Below are positions 13,750 to 14,559 of a DNA stretch of 14,559 nt, in pieces. The notes beneath the pieces are model-generated. The model did not search any database. It was given only the letters and a program-made list of their open reading frames with translations, and was not told the origin of the DNA. The DNA lies in NCBI GenBank assembly GCA_964422685.1, contig CAYRCG010000045.1, positions 1 to 14,559 of the forward strand. The letters are read 5' to 3'. The position numbers were made by a program, and so were the translations under genes. This DNA comes from Syntrophomonas sp964422685. Its GTDB lineage: Bacteria; Bacillota; Syntrophomonadia; Syntrophomonadales; Syntrophomonadaceae. Each line of letters begins with the position of its first letter. The first letter of the stretch is position 1.

Positions 13750-14559
13750 ATGAAGTCTGATCATGGACTTGCCCCACAGGGCAAATTGCCATCTAAGAAC
13801 TACCTGCAGCCTAACAACCGTTTTTTTCAGGGCTTCCTAATATTTGTTATTCTAGTTTTATTTGCATTTGTTTTCTCGGCCCTGTTTAATGTCGTTTGGA
13901 AAGGGCTGGCCGGACTTCCCCTAACTATTGCCAGCCCCGAAATACGGTTCGCTGTTAAGTTGAGCCTGTTTACCTCTGTCACCTCTACCCTTATATGTAT
14001 TTTTATTGCACTACCCGTCGCCTACGGCTTGGAGCGCTTCAGTATTCCCGGAAAAAAGATTATAAGCGTTATTCTAGATATCCCCATTTCCCTTCCGCCG
14101 TTGGTAAGCGGGGTAGCCCTTTTACTCCTTTTTGGAACTACAGAATTCGGAAATATTTTGGCTAGACAGGGAATAAAGTTCATATTTTCCGTTAATGGTA
14201 TTATATTAGCCCAATTCTTTATTATCACCCCTTATATGATTCGGGTTTTGAAATCCACTATAGCCGATATTAGCCCGCGTTTGGAATTTGTAGCCCGCAC
14301 CTTGGGTTGCTCACAATGGCAGGCCTTTTATAAAATAACCTTGCCTCTCGCAAGAAACGGTATTATTGCCGGTTTAGTAATAAGCTGGGCGCGGGCTATC
14401 GGAGAATTCGGCTGTGCATTAATGGTAGCCGGGGCGACCAGAATGGTAACGGAGACTTTGCCTATAGCATTGTATCTCAATATGTCCATAGGGGACCTGG
14501 AAATGGCTATGGCTTCTGCAACTTGCTTAATTATTATTTCTCTCATATCGCTTTTTATC
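13750..14559 (+). CDS. modB: Molybdate ABC transporter permease (3' end cut by window)
   Basis: Membrane channel subunit of the transporter that takes substrate from ModA; the ATPase (ModC) would be expected downstream, outside the window. The frame is open from ATG 13750 to the last base, 270 codons, without a stop. Transmembrane segments are visible at about 28-50, 70-93, 108-130, 148-166, 203-225 and 255-270. The ATPase-contact (EAA-type) loop, residues 180-205, reads FVARTLGCSQWQAFYKITLP, followed by WARAIGEFG, which is characteristic of ModB/CysT-like permeases. The ribosome site AAGGAG (13737-13742) is well spaced. A hydrophilic N-terminal tail of about 25 residues precedes the first segment, longer than in most ModB. 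Only the final part is missing. Confidence 0.92.
   Translation, partial: MKSDHGLAPQGKLPSKNYLQPNNRFFQGFLIFVILVLFAFVFSALFNVVWKGLAGLPLTIASPEIRFAVKLSLFTSVTSTLICIFIALPVAYGLERFSIPGKKIISVILDIPISLPPLVSGVALLLLFGTTEFGNILARQGIKFIFSVNGIILAQFFIITPYMIRVLKSTIADISPRLEFVARTLGCSQWQAFYKITLPLARNGIIAGLVISWARAIGEFGCALMVAGATRMVTETLPIALYLNMSIGDLEMAMASATCLIIISLISLFI

Overview
The window looks like chromosomal DNA from an anaerobic, probably endospore-forming member of the Clostridia (Syntrophomonas/Peptococcaceae-like Firmicutes). This is inferred from protein style, strong Shine-Dalgarno sites, frequent TTG/GTG starts, and gene order. The order asd-dapA-rnj-tepA-ylzJ-(uppP)-ftsK/spoIIIE-(regulator)-rodZ-rimO-pgsA follows the Bacillus subtilis block asd-dapG-dapA-rnjB-tepA-ylzJ-spoIIIE...ymfM-pgsA. 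All genes are on the + strand. I did not identify the species.

Layout: (1) 1-1971: the 3' part of asd and complete dapA, two consecutive enzymes leading from aspartate to lysine, diaminopimelate and dipicolinate, closed by a terminator. (2) 2076-4272: an RNase J gene with a promoter and a long leader, followed by a hairpin-rich stretch ending in a strong terminator. That stretch is a candidate structured RNA. (3) 4273-5460: a structured upstream region, then the overlapping pair tepA-ylzJ. (4) 5484-6365: uppP as a one-gene unit with its own promoter and terminator, recycling the lipid carrier for cell-wall synthesis. (5) 6437-9766: a possible 10-residue leader ORF, the DNA translocase FtsK/SpoIIIE, and a winged-helix protein fused to a degenerate PfkB-type sugar kinase. 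(6) 9834-12587: the rodZ-rimO-pgsA unit (cell shape, ribosomal protein S12 modification, phosphatidylglycerol synthesis) with promoter and terminator. (7) 12588-14559: start of a molybdate/tungstate ABC transporter operon, modA and truncated modB. In B. subtilis cinA-recA would follow pgsA.

Most of the window is housekeeping: cell-wall precursors, envelope lipids, chromosome segregation and RNA turnover. The least explained parts are the structured RNA candidate between rnj and tepA, the kinase-like regulator with a ruined GAGD motif, and the cis-elements before modA. I saw no CRISPR array, insertion sequence, phage gene, tRNA or rRNA. No clearly novel multi-gene system is visible.
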